A stretch of DNA of 64,000 nucleotides from Anadara kagoshimensis (taxonomy: Eukaryota; Mollusca; Bivalvia; Arcoida; Arcidae), in contig CM037868.1 in NCBI GenBank assembly GCA_021292105.1, forward strand, positions 34,537,523 to 34,601,522, written 5' to 3'. Under the pieces are notes generated by a model, which was not told the origin of the DNA, did no database searches, and was given only the letters and a program-made list of their open reading frames with translations. The number at the start of each line of letters is the position of its first letter. Within the stretch, counting starts at the first letter, position 1. Shown one piece after another: positions 53,241 through 63,769 of the stretch. The position numbers and the translations under genes are program-made.

Positions 53241-54761
53241 TCGAGAATCCGGCAATGTCATCGATTTTTTCGACATTTGAAACTGGTACGTTTTTTGTGT
53301 AAAGAAAATTATTTGACAAATTATACATCAAAATAACCGTGAGAAAAAGTTATTTCCGTTCATGTAAAAACATCTTTGGTGCATGAGGAACTGTGTACAC
53401 AGAATGATATTTTTTAAAGTTTCAGTTTTCAATTTTTCGCCGGTGCCTAACATTCAATTACGATTTAAATTGTTAAATTCTCACCGACTTTGATAAAAAT
53501 CGTCTTTAATGACTTACTTTTGTCCTCAAAAGACGATAAAATACTACAAATAGTATTAAAAACTCGCAGTGAAATAAATATTATGTAATTTTACCGCCTC
53601 GAGTGAATTCAAATTTTTGACAATTTTTTCACTTTGTCTGCGCGTGAAATTTTGTTTGATGAATCAATGCGTTGGCCGGGTTGGCTATCCTACTGATTGT
53701 TTATTGACATTTCATTGCTAATTAATCAGGATTCAATACAAATTTTTTTTTTCACATTAAAGCAAAAACATTTTTTTGGAAAGCTATCACTATTACTTAA
53801 GTAAAGATTTGTTTATTATCTCCCTTGGCAATGGCCATGTTGTTTAATTGAAGTATACTCCGAAACATTAATGGATTGGTTTACGACTATGTTAAAGTTT
53901 AAATGTTTTGTTTCCGATTGTTCAATGATATTCTAATGCCGATTAATCGGGAAGCAATAGATAGTGTTTTATACATAAATTCATTTTAATTAAAAGCAAA
54001 AACGGAAAGCTAATTCTATTACTTACAAACTGTTGGTTAATTATCTCCTGTAGAAATAGTCATGTGGCGTGTTGTTTTATGGGGCCGGGGTATAATCCAG
54101 AACATTAATTGATTGTTTTTAACTATTCGGGTATGTAAAAAATTTAAATGTAATACAGGCCATTTTCAATGATATCCCAATGCTGATTAATCAAGAAACA
54201 ATAGATTATGTTTAATAAAAAATTATTTAAAAAGTAAAACAAAAAATTTTTGGAAAGCTATTACTTACAAAAGATTTGTTTATTATCTCCCTTGGCAATG
54301 GCCGTGGTATACTTCGGAACATTAATTGACAAGTGTATTGCTGTTTGGAAATGTTTAGATATAAGTGTATGCAATTCCGATGATATTCTGATGCTGAAAT
54401 ATGAAGTTATTAGGAAGTAATTAATAAGGATTATCATTTATACAAAAATTTAGTAAAAAAACAATGTTTAAATATGAATGCTTTTTTTGGAAAGCTATTA
54501 CTTACAAAAGATTGGTTAGTTATCTCCCTTGGCAATTGTCATGTGATATGGAGTTATATATCAGGACATTAATGGGCTGGTTTATAACTATTCGGGTATG
54601 TTAATATTTGGAATTTTACTTGTACATTTATTCAATGTTACTAATAAGTGAGAGGAAATGGCTACATAAAAAAGATATTGATATAACTTTGTGACAAAGA
54701 GGCTAAACTAATCACTTGTGTCGACAACATATCCTGGTCAGACCATATAAGAGATGCAGCA

Positions 54762-56723
54762 ATGGCTTTATCAAAACCAACAAAAGATATTGATATAACT
54801 ACGTGTCCTATTTGTCTGGAGGAGTTTAAAACACCAAAATGTCTTCCATGTCTTCATAATTTCTGTGAAACATGTCTAAACTCGTATATAATTACTGCCT
54901 TCAAAAGCGAAAGTGAAAGCAAAGTTGGGAAATTCCAATTCAACTGTCCTGTTTGTAGACGTGCGGTAACGCCCCCAGATCAAACTGATGAACATCAGGA
55001 ATGGGCCAAACAATTTCCGTTAAATCATACAATAGTTTCGTTGATGGATCAAAATAAACTGAAAGCGAAAGTAAAGCTCTGTGACCCTTGCAAATCGATT
55101 GCTGATGACGTCATTGCTGAAACATGGTGTATAAACTGCAATGAAGCCATGTGCCACTTGTGTAGTTCTCTACACAAGAGACAAAAACTTTCGAGAGACC
55201 ATGATTTGAAAAATATAGCAGACATGCAAACTATTCCATTGATAACATCATTACAGGCCTGTAGAAATCACAAAGAAAAGAGTGTTGAGGCATTTTGCAA
55301 GGACCATAACCTACCATGCTGTACAACGTGCGTAGCAATTCACCATCGTAAGTGTGATCATGTGATGACACTTGAAGAAGCAGCTGATGGAATACTTGAA
55401 TCCAAAGATCTTTCGGATCTATTAGAACGTCTGAGAGGTACCAGTGCCATAAACCAGAAGATTGTCAGCGAGAAAAGGGAGAACATCAAGAAATTGGAAG
55501 ATCAAAAATGTGATATTGAGAAAGACTTACAAGCGACAAGACAGAGGATCATAGATAGCTTCGATAAGATGTACTCGACGTTTATTCAGAAGTTAACACA
55601 AAAACACAACCAAAAAGTGAAGGAACTAACCAACTCTATAAATGACATAGAAAACAGAGACAAAGTTATACAGAACTGTGCCAATCTAATGGAAACGTGT
55701 AAAACGTGTTCCAGTGAAACTCAAATGTTCTTAGAAATGACAACTATATTGGAGAGAGAAAAAGAAGAGGTTAAAGTCTTAAAACTCATACTGGCGGAAC
55801 ACAAAAAAGCTGAATATGAGTTCAGAATGGACGACGAAATTACCAAATTGGCAAAAGGCTTTGACAGTTTTGCAGAGATAGAAATTGTGGAGGAATTAAA
55901 TTCTAGTATTGAGAATTACCCAAGAATGGGTGGCGGCGTTAACCTCAAAGAGAGCGTACCTGAGCTGACATCCTCATTCTCCATTAACGAAAAGTGTGGA
56001 GTAGATTCCGGTGTTTATGGGATTTCTTGTTTGTCAGACAACAAATTATTAATACCACTATTTCAGGGTAAAAAATTAGCAATCTTCAATAAAAATGGCG
56101 ACCTTTTACAACAGAGTGGAGAATTAGCAAACATGTTAGACGTGACTGTTCTTGATTCAAATACAGCAGTTTCGGCACAAGGTGGTAGTTGTAGAACGGT
56201 AGCTTACATAAACATTCCAACTCTAACAGTCAATAAAACAGTATCAGTAGGTAGTAGTTGTTATGGGATAGCAAGTAGTGACAACAAACTTTATGTCGGG
56301 TGTAGTAACAAACTTTTGATATTAGATAAACATGGAAACAAAGAGAAGGAAATCAACACAAATGGAGGAATACATGGTGTAACTATCATTAATCAGGGAG
56401 AGAAGAAGATTGTTTACACTAGCTACCACAATCACTCTTGTCACTTTGTTAGATTCAGTGACCTACAAGAGGTTCAGAAATTCAGACATCCTGAGTTACA
56501 GAATCCACGTGGTGTAACATCAGACAGGGAGGGCAATGTTTATATTGCTGGAGAATCATCAGGAAATGTGTTTCAGTTATCATCAGAGGGAGATTTCATA
56601 AGGATCCTACTTACAGGATTAGACAGACTTCTTAGAATTCAGTTTGATGATAAAAGTGACAGGTTTTTTGTCTCCTGTTCCAACCCTGCGACAATTAACA
56701 TTTACAATATGATAAAACAATAA
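54762..56723 (+). CDS. TRIM-D: RING/B-box/coiled-coil/NHL-like propeller protein
   Basis: This is a single coding exon of 653 codons from ATG 54762, with the same leader context (GAGATGCAGCA-ATG) as TRIM-C. All RING, B-box 1 and B-box 2 ligands are present at the positions given for TRIM-C. Coiled coil about 211-385, then the propeller with GVTSDREGNVYIAGESSG. Differences from TRIM-C lie in the coiled coil and propeller (for example IPLFQGKKLAIFNKNG against IPLFYGNRLAVFNTNG). It is intact despite the 4.5-kb insertion upstream. Likely a ubiquitin ligase with a ligand-binding propeller; target unknown. Confidence 0.92.
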   Translation: MALSKPTKDIDITTCPICLEEFKTPKCLPCLHNFCETCLNSYIITAFKSESESKVGKFQFNCPVCRRAVTPPDQTDEHQEWAKQFPLNHTIVSLMDQNKLKAKVKLCDPCKSIADDVIAETWCINCNEAMCHLCSSLHKRQKLSRDHDLKNIADMQTIPLITSLQACRNHKEKSVEAFCKDHNLPCCTTCVAIHHRKCDHVMTLEEAADGILESKDLSDLLERLRGTSAINQKIVSEKRENIKKLEDQKCDIEKDLQATRQRIIDSFDKMYSTFIQKLTQKHNQKVKELTNSINDIENRDKVIQNCANLMETCKTCSSETQMFLEMTTILEREKEEVKVLKLILAEHKKAEYEFRMDDEITKLAKGFDSFAEIEIVEELNSSIENYPRMGGGVNLKESVPELTSSFSINEKCGVDSGVYGISCLSDNKLLIPLFQGKKLAIFNKNGDLLQQSGELANMLDVTVLDSNTAVSAQGGSCRTVAYINIPTLTVNKTVSVGSSCYGIASSDNKLYVGCSNKLLILDKHGNKEKEINTNGGIHGVTIINQGEKKIVYTSYHNHSCHFVRFSDLQEVQKFRHPELQNPRGVTSDREGNVYIAGESSGNVFQLSSEGDFIRILLTGLDRLLRIQFDDKSDRFFVSCSNPATINIYNMIKQ

Positions 56724-56759
56724 ACAAAAAATTGAACTAAGATTCCTATCGAGTGGAAA

Positions 56760-57310
56760 ATTTAATACGTGTTTTGATTCAAGATTTGGACAGACATTGT
56801 GGAATTCAGTTTGATGACAAAAGTGACAGATTGTTTCTCTCCCGTTCCTATCCTGCAAAAGTTAACATTTACAATATGATAAACAAAGAATTGAAATAAG
56901 ATTCCATTCGAGCGGAATACAAATTTTTTCAAGGCGTGGGTCAACCGTTTGGAATTCAATTTGATGATAACAGTGACAGATTGTTTGTCTCCCGTTCCTA
57001 TCCTGCAAAAGTTAACAGTAACAATATGATAAACAAAGAATTGAAATAAAATTCTATTCGAGTGGAATACATATTTTGATTCAAGGCGTGGGTCAACCGA
57101 TTGTAATTCAGTTTTGTTGATACTATGACAAGTTTTTGGCAAATAATTGAAATAAGATTCTATTCGAGCGGAATATTTAATACATATTTTGATTCAAGGC
57201 GTGGGTTAACCGATTGTAATTCAGTTTGTTGATCAGTTGGACAAGCTTTTGGTATCATGTTCCTATCCTGCAAAAGTGAACATTTACAATGTGGTAAAAC
57301 CCTAAGCAGG
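56760..57310 (+). repeat. Echo array of the TRIM 3' end behind TRIM-D
   Basis: Four or so copies (about 56785-56890, 56935-57035, 57085-57140 and 57205-57305) of the last-blade segment with GGAATTCAGTTTGATGACAA, CCCGTTCCTATCCTGCAAAA and ACATTTACAATATGATAAA. The first reads ACAGATTGTTTCTCTCCCGT. This tail is shorter than that behind TRIM-C. Confidence 0.8.
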
Positions 57311-57505
57311 CTTAGTGTTTAAAAGTATCATTATACAAGTTAGAACATCGGGCTTTTTTATATTTTTTTTTTTATTGAACCACGTGATCGATACATTTAT
57401 AGGTCTTTACAATCATTGTCTTGTATATTATTATTATATATGTAAGATCTGAGGCATATTCAAGTATAGGGCTATAACAATATACTGGTATGAAATGCCG
57501 AATTG

Positions 57506-57957
57506 CCCCACTCAAACATTCACGGATTACCTCGCCGGATTAGCTACGGATACGATCCGGCATCATTCGTGGTATTCTGTAGTGGTCCGTAGCTTTCCGT
57601 ATAGTAGCCGTAGTCATACGTAGTCATTCGTAGTCGTATTTCTATATCCTTAACAATTTTTGAACATGTTCAAAATTTGACCACAGATCAAACAACCGTA
57701 GTATATCCTTACTAAATCGTATATGTACGCACTGATCCGTTCTAGTCTCCATCAAACCCTATTAACCCGTGCTTATAAGAAAGCCCGAACTCGTTAAGGA
57801 TTCATACGGTTAGTTACGGTTAACTACGTACATGAACTAGTGCGTCCGGATCTGATCCGTGCCGGACTACGGAAATTGGCTTTTCCGGGATCATCCGTGA
57901 AATTTAATCCGTACCGGTACCGGCAAGGTGATCCGTGAATGTGTGACTGGGGCCTTA
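57506..57957. mobile_element. TIR element rich in CGTAGT/CGGAT motifs, unit 2 copy
   Basis: This is the counterpart of 31244-31706, with ends CACTCAAACATTCACGGATT and ATCCGTGAATGTGTGACTGG. Confidence 0.7.
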
Positions 57958-58569
57958 CGATGGTACCGCGATGTGTGTTGCCTACAGTATATCGGGTTTT
58001 CGGTGGTACAAAATTGTATGCCACTACGTACTAAATGAAGTACCATTTAGCCATTTTCTCGTTCATTCTAGTTTTGTTATTTCAATATCCTTTACAGAAT
58101 TGATTTGTTTTGTGTCTGGTAAGCAATTTGATTTTTCTAGTTGCTGACAACATTTTGCATATTCACGACGCTCGTATCGGTTCCTAGAAATCCTAGAAAT
58201 ACAGGATTGGACCAGCCAGCGTGTTCCTACCAAATATGTCCTAACTAGGGGGAGGGGGCAAACAGCTCAATTTCATTTAACTTTTTTATGAATTATATAC
58301 ATTTGCGTCATGAACAGTACATATATTATTGCAATATCCTAAAACAAAGGAAAATCCGACTCTATTCAGTAATTACATTTACTGTCAGAACCAGTTTTTT
58401 AGTGTGAGTGTATTGACAGCTAACACATACTTGAACGCGCCTCGGGTAAAACGTGATTGCACATAAAATAAAATAAAAACAATCATTATGAACCTGGGTC
58501 ACATTATAAAATAACGATTTAAATTAAGGAAAATGCACTGATAAATTCAAAATGCACCTATAAGTAAAA

Positions 58570-58695
58570 GTAGGAGCTTAACCTTCCGGAGCACCCGGTC
58601 TCGCTTCCCAGGTGGAAGTTCAATGTGTTTAACTTAATTTGATAGTTTTCAGGGTTTTTACTTGGCTTGAAAATTGTAATTTGGACATGAAATTA
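58570..58695 (+). repeat. CCTTCCGGAGCACCCGGTC repeat copy, unit 2
   Basis: This is the diverged copy of the family, shared with 32325-32450 in unit 1 (CTCGCTTCCCAGGTGGAAGT). Confidence 0.7.
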
Positions 58696-59086
58696 TGGAT
58701 GTTCTAAGTTTTTCTTTTCAATATTTTAAGATTCAGCATGTAATCAAATGTAAATTGTAGATCACTAGTAAATTAAACTATATATTTGTAGCAGAAATTG
58801 TAATTGTTATTTACATATAATACCAGTTTTCATTTTACAGCACTTGACGGCCGTTTCGGAATACAATTCCTCATCAGTAGTGCTTGGACCAAAATTGTGA
58901 AATCCATGTGACCTCTCTACTACTTCCAATAGTTGTGAGCCCACAGCACTAAGAGTTAGCTATTGTATGCTCATTGGAAATAATTCTTGATTCATGTACA
59001 TGCTTTCCTTCATTTGAGATCCCGCTGCAAATGTTTTAGCAAATTCAATTCCACTCGTTCTATGGACAACTAAAATATCTATAATC

Positions 59087-59378
59087 TAGCTATTGCTAGA
59101 GTGCTCGCTCCGTAAGTGGAAGGTCGTGGGTTCGAACCCCGGCCGAGTCGGACCCAAGACTTGAAAGTGGGTAGTGACTGTTCTTTCGCCAAGCACTCGG
59201 CATTACGAAATAAAGTCACGGTTCTTTCGGATGGGAACTTAAAATAAACGAGGTCCCGTGTCACGATGGGCTTGGCAAAATTTCTGCATCTTCGCCTATA
59301 GCTGGCGACATCTCGATATAAGTGAAATATTCTTGACTGGGACGTTAAACACCATTACTCACTCACTCACTCACTCGC
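59087..59378 (+). repeat. tRNA-headed SINE, best-preserved plus-strand copy
   Basis: The head reads GTGCTCGCTCCGTAAGTGGA then GTCGTGGGTTCGAACCCCGG (B box). The body carries AGCACTCGGCATTACGAAAT, GGTCCCGTGTCACGATGGGC and TATAGCTGGCGACATCTCGA, and the 3' end is TTAAACACCATT followed by an (ACTC)n tail. It lies just beyond the end of unit 2. Confidence 0.8.
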
Positions 59379-59394
59379 TAAATAGATCACCCAT

Positions 59395-59735
59395 TTGAGA
59401 CCCCATCGGACATATACTCAATTGGAAGGGTGCTCACTTCTTGTGTATGAGGTCTTCAATATCGAACCTGGTCGATTATGACCTAGATTTGAAAATAGGT
59501 AGTGACTGTTCTTTAGCAAAACACTCTGCTTTTACAGATGAAAGTCACAAGGTCTGAAAAAGACCTGAAAGACCGATGACCTGTGTCACAGCAGGTTTGG
59601 CAGTCTAAAGAACTGAGTTGACTCCATAGGTAGAAATTTCTTCCACTTCACATATAGCTGGTTACTTCTCAGTATAAGTGAAATAGTTTTGACTGGAGTT
59701 CAAACCCCCATTCAATCATTCAATCAATTTATGGG
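59395..59735 (+). repeat. Diverged tRNA-headed SINE
   Basis: The head has CTCAATTGGAAGGGTGCTCA (A box) and TCGAACCTGGTCG; the body has AGCTGGTTACTTCTCAGTAT and GTTTTGACTGGAGTTCAAAC, with an ATTCAATCATTCAATC tail in place of ACTC. Confidence 0.65.
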
Positions 59736-59739
59736 ATTC

Positions 59740-61130
59740 ACCAATGCACTGGATAATTTAAGATGTATAGTATTCACACTATACCAGAATACCATTAGTA
59801 CCTTGATAATAATCAGGGATAACGGAGGAAACTGGAGTGTACAGAGAAAAAACATTTTTGTCGAGTAAATGGAGATGTCATTTCTTTGCAATTTTCGTTA
59901 TCCAAATCAGTTTTATAAAAATATTAATAATTTATTATGGCGTTTTCAAAAACTGTCATTGCCTTTGCAATGAGCTTATGTGAGGCGTTTTAATTTTGAA
60001 ATGTGAACAAAACAGAGGCATATAATTAGTCTCTTTTAAGACAAAAACCTTTATTCGTCATAATTGTCCCCTTAGAAAAACGTATGGAGAGGAACTATAT
60101 TTGATATGCGACACTTCGTCTCATGATGGTTTCTATTTGTGTCAAGTTTGACCAAAATTCAGCCATAGGAGCAGCAGACAGGATGGACAGATCTCTTTCA
60201 ACGAAACTATCACTCCCTAAACTAGAAAAACTGTGAGCCACAAGCTCACAAAAATACCCCGCTACACACATAAAAAAACCCATCGGATCAAATTTTTATA
60301 TAGAAAGTGCACATCTACATTATATCACAAAGATTGTGTGAAAGTTTCATGAAAATCCATTGAAGGGTTTAGGAGGAGTCGCAGATAAGAGATAGGTACC
60401 CTAAGGAATAACGGAAGGACGGACGGACACCCCTATCACTATATACCCCCACTTTTTAAGCGGGGGGGGGGTATGACGGGGGCTCTACTGACCGAGCTAT
60501 CTAGACAGATACTTTTTAGTGGCCCTTGGTCCAATTTGAGAAAATGTTCGGTTGGACTTCATATTGCGCGCAATATACCATGCAGTCCACAACTTCCGAG
60601 GCCAACATATCTGGAAATTGATAAAATTTTTAAGATTTCAAATTTGTCAGGTTTAAGTTCAGGAAAATCTGAGCTAAGTAAAGGGGTTACGCCGCCGTAC
60701 CACGTGATCAATACCTCTTAACGTTTGTACGGAACATTTTGGAAAACGTCAAAGTTACAAATTCCCAGAATAACGTCGTTTTTACGGGAAAGCGTCATAT
60801 TGTGCGATTCCATTTCAATTGGAAACAAGCGTTTCACAGACACGTTAGAAGGTATCACGTGGTACAGCGGCGAACCCCATTATTGTTAAAAACGGTATGT
60901 TGTGTATCAACCGGTGCCTAAAACCATCAGAAAACCGTGCTGTATCGATTATTTGGATCATGTTATCTCAAAGAAAAACATTTTGCTGTTAAAATTACAT
61001 TTATTACACAAACAATTCATGACTCAACAAATCGGACTTTGTCCAGCAGAATCGCACAACGGCTGTTCTCACAATTTGTAATTCATATAACGTCCATTGT
61101 CAATCTTTAGTGTCTTTTACCACACTGGTT
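59740..61130. other. Unassigned region with a GACGGACGGAC-type repeat
   Basis: No gene is supported. About 60300-60475 is a reverse-oriented relative of 14599-14880 (GTTTCATGAAAATCCATTGA, GACGGACGGACACCCC, TATATACCCCC). Open frames at 60473-60721 and 60739-60921 carry no recognisable domain. Confidence 0.5.
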
Positions 61131-61134
61131 TACT

Positions 61135-61374
61135 TACAGTACGGACCTGTCGAACGTTTAACACTGAACAAACGAAATGGAGTCGAAAGTCGACTGTAGA
61201 TAACCAAAATCTGGATACCTATTAGCTAAAAAATATATTGCAGCTACCAAAATTAAAGCTGTTATGTCTTAAACATACACGGGAAATCCTGAGATGGGCT
61301 GACAATTCCACACTAAAGCATTATATAAGTTAAGTGTTAAACTTCCGACAGGTCAGTACTGTATGTAGCGTGCC
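61135..61374. mobile_element. TACAGACCTGTC-family element
   Basis: The ends TTACAGTACGGACCTGTCGA and GACAGGTCAGTACTGTA bound about 235 bases with subterminal AACACTGAACAAACGAAATG and AAATCTGGATACCTATTAGC. Confidence 0.75.
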
Positions 61375-61432
61375 AATCAGATTACAACAATTATCAATAG
61401 AACCCGAAAGCTTTCAAAATGTGTCATTTAAT

Positions 61433-61707
61433 CAGGCCCGTAGGAAAATGGGTGCAGCCCCTCCCCCCCCCCAACTTTTTTTTGCAAGATTTTATTCAGT
61501 TTCTAAGACATGTAATTCATTATCTCTGTAAAAATGCAATATAATTCAATATAAATTATTGATTTAATGTTGACGATACGGTTTCCGGAAAATGATTTTT
61601 TTCCGTTTTCGTCTTGTTGTTTATTTATATGATCTTTCTTCCTATTTATTACACTATAGACTTAATATTTGGCCACCCCATTTTTTAAATTTGCTGCTAC
61701 GGGCCTG
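61433..61707. mobile_element. 275-bp TIR element with TTTAAT target duplication and an empty-site copy
   Basis: The ends CAGGCCCGTAG and CTACGGGCCTG are perfect 11-base inverted repeats. TTTAAT flanks both sides (61427-61432 and 61708-61713). The uninterrupted sequence GTCATTTAATCCAGGGTAAA survives in a tandem copy at about 61868. The body has a C10 run and no transposase. The end sequence looks hAT-like, but hAT elements make 8-bp duplications. Confidence 0.85.
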
Positions 61708-62010
61708 TTTAATCCAGGGTAAAAACGCCTTTGTACACATGTGCGTCTGTCCTACCAAGTTCCTTAATCATTCAAAACGGCAACACTGTGTGTACTATCT
61801 CCCACTTGTTTCCAGTTAAGTTTCAATAACGTTTCAACATTCCCGAAACCGAAAGCTTATTGAGTTTGTCATTTAATCCAGGGTAAAAACGAATGTCTGT
61901 TCTACCAGGTTCCTTAATCATTTAAAACGGCAACACTGTGTGTACTATCTCCCACTTGTTTCCAGTTAAGTTTCAATACCGTTTCAACATTCTCGAAAAC
62001 CATCATTTAT
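61708..62010. repeat. Tandem duplication of about 150 bases
   Basis: TTTAATCCAGGGTAAAAACG, CCTTAATCATTCAAAACGGC, AACACTGTGTGTACTATCTC and CCACTTGTTTCCAGTTAAGT occur at about 61708-61845 and again at about 61872-62000. The first copy is the one interrupted by the TIR element. Confidence 0.85.
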
Positions 62011-62369
62011 CAAAGGTCAGCAAATGTAATGAAAATTCTTTTGAATACGACTAAGTTCAAGGCTGCTCGCTGGGCCACTTTCGGCAGATATTCTGGCCAA
62101 CTTCACAATTCAAAATCTAGAGGTTTTTCACATACAGTTGACTTATTTTAACTTTTTAAACAGTATTTTGGGATTTTTTATCCCTTTTTTCTTATTCACA
62201 ATACTGGCCATTATGATGTGAAGTTTCACAGCCGGAAGTGTCCCTGCCTCATTCACAAAGGGTTAGCGAGAGACCATTCGGTTTTAGTTTTATCCAATAT
62301 AAGGTCACCTTTCTGACGCATCTCCTGGAAATAAAAAAGTCCATATAACAAATCAAGTTGTCCGACTGC

Positions 62370-62677
62370 ATGGTTTATTGACCTATGGGCACCAATATTG
62401 AACGAGGGTCAGTATTGATAAACATGGGTCAATAACCAATATATAGACCTCTTATCTGTGTTTTAATTTCAACCAATATTGAACGAGGGCCAGTATTGAT
62501 AAACATGGGTCAATAACCAATATATAGACCTTTTATCCGTGTTTTAATTTCAACTAATATTGAACGAGTGTCAGTAATGATAAACATGGGTCAATAACAC
62601 ACATATAAACCTCTTATCCGTGTTTAAATGACAACCAATATTGAACGAGGGCCAGTATTAATACACATGCGTCAATA

Positions 62678-62745
<68 letters not shown>

Positions 62746-63231
62746 CTCTTATGCGTGTTTTAATTTCAACTAATATTGAACGAGGGCCAGTATTGATAAA
62801 CATGGGTCAATAACCAATATATAGACCTATTATCCGTGTTTTAATTTCGACCAATACATTTGTATTAAACGAGGGTCAGTATAGATAAACATGGGTAAAT
62901 AACACATTTATAGACCTCTTGTCCGATTTTTAATTTCAACCAATATTAAATGAGTGTCAGTATTGACAAACATGGGTCAATATTACATATATAGACCTCT
63001 TATCCGTGTTTTAATTTCAACCAATACATTTGTATTAAACGAGGGTCAGTATAGATAAACATGGGTAAATAACACATATATAAACCTCTTGTCCGTGTTT
63101 AAATTTCAACCAATATTGAATGAGTGTCAATATTGATAAACATGGGTCAATATTACATATATAGACCTCTCCGTGTTTAAATGACAACCAATATTGAACG
63201 AGGGTCAGTATTAATAAACATGCTTTAATAA

Positions 63232-63266
<35 letters not shown>

Positions 63267-63356
63267 GACCTCTTATGCGTGTTTTAATTTCAAAAAATTA
63301 AAACTAGTGTCAGTATTGATAAATATGGGTCAATAACACATATATAAACCTCTTGT
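62370..63356. repeat. 81-bp minisatellite with internal CA/TA microsatellites
   Basis: The unit is TATTGAACGAGGGTCAGTAT, TGATAAACATGGGTCAATAA, CCAATATATAGACCTCTTAT, CCGTGTTTTAATTTCAACCA. Starts near 62400 and 62481 give a period of 81; there are about 11 copies. Two copies contain (CA)n(TA)n expansions (about 62680-62740 and 63233-63265) grown from the ACACATATATA part of the unit. Higher-order pairing is visible: a variant with ACATTTGTATTAAACGAG appears twice. Confidence 0.92.
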
Positions 63357-63357
63357 C

Positions 63358-63735
63358 CGTTGGTTGGTTGAATGTTGCTTAACGTCGCATCAACAATTTA
63401 TCAGCTATTGGCGACGAGAACTACTTAATTAATCTCTATGGATTAATCTATGAACAATTTTTGTGTATGCATGTGAAGTGCGAGTGTGTTGTATGGTCTG
63501 CCTTGTACTAGCGCGCACTCAGGGCGACTTTACCGTGCTAGCTCACAGAGTCAGTATGCCGCAGACAAGCGTACCACTCCCCCAGTCCATTAAACTGATA
63601 CCAGGTGAATCAGTAAAGGCCAACGGTAAGGAAAATTCACTTTCCCACATGTGGTCCGAGCGGGACTCGAACTCACAGCGGTGAGAGACCCTGAATTTGA
63701 AGACTGACGTCTTATCCATTAGGCCACCGCGCCCT
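63358..63735 (-). repeat. tRNA-derived SINE, second family, reverse copy
   Basis: Its minus strand starts GCGCGGTGGCCTAATGGATA and has GTGAGTTCGAGTCCCGCTCG, ending in TTCAACCAACCAA. This is the best-preserved copy of the family, with near-consensus A and B boxes. A plus-strand open frame across it is spurious. Confidence 0.8.
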
Positions 63736-63769
63736 CCCTCTTATCCGTGTTTTAATTTCAATCAAAATG

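Larger units (their letters stand above)
49160..53695. mobile_element. 4.5-kb non-autonomous TIR element with ATT target duplication
   Basis: The ends CAGTAGGATAGCCAA and TTGGCTATCCTACTG are perfect 15-base inverted repeats. The flanks GTGCAATT and ATTGTTTATTG correspond to the uninterrupted GTGCAATTGTTTATTG in unit 1 (about 27259), giving a 3-bp ATT duplication. No transposase frame longer than about 90 codons and nothing recognisable. Diverged direct copies of a ~150-base segment (GAAACTGGTACGTTTTTTGT and GGTGCATGAGG) lie near both ends (49425-49575 and 53245-53395). It carries a nested TACAGACCTGTC element and an AATA-rich composite array. The 3-bp duplication fits CACTA- or Harbinger-like families, but the ends do not decide. 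Confidence 0.85.
48840..54610 (+). promoter_or_regulatory. Upstream cassette array of TRIM-D, split by a transposon
   Basis: TTATCTCCC(T) occurs at 48881, 49049, 53816, 54283 and 54520, with a variant TTATCTCCTG at 54041, in the same context as upstream of TRIM-C. The TIR element at 49160-53695 sits between the second and third copies, moving the two distal cassettes more than 5 kb from the gene. Confidence 0.5.
35519..59075. repeat. Segmental duplication unit 2 (TRIM-B and TRIM-D)
   Basis: This is the direct tandem copy of 16524-33185. It is longer because it gained an expanded 80-bp array (37290-37760), a long (TA)n tract (38094-38170), the foldback/satellite block (44815-47375) and a 4.5-kb TIR element (49160-53695). 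Gene order and orientation are unchanged. Confidence 0.9.

Noticed and set aside
59095-59150. Possible tRNA gene around a perfect GGTTCGAACCCC box
   Set aside because: It is the head of the other SINE family; the body and (ACTC)n tail follow and many truncated copies exist.
60473-60921. Two open frames as a possible small gene
   Set aside because: No start context, domain or splice support, and part overlaps an interspersed repeat.
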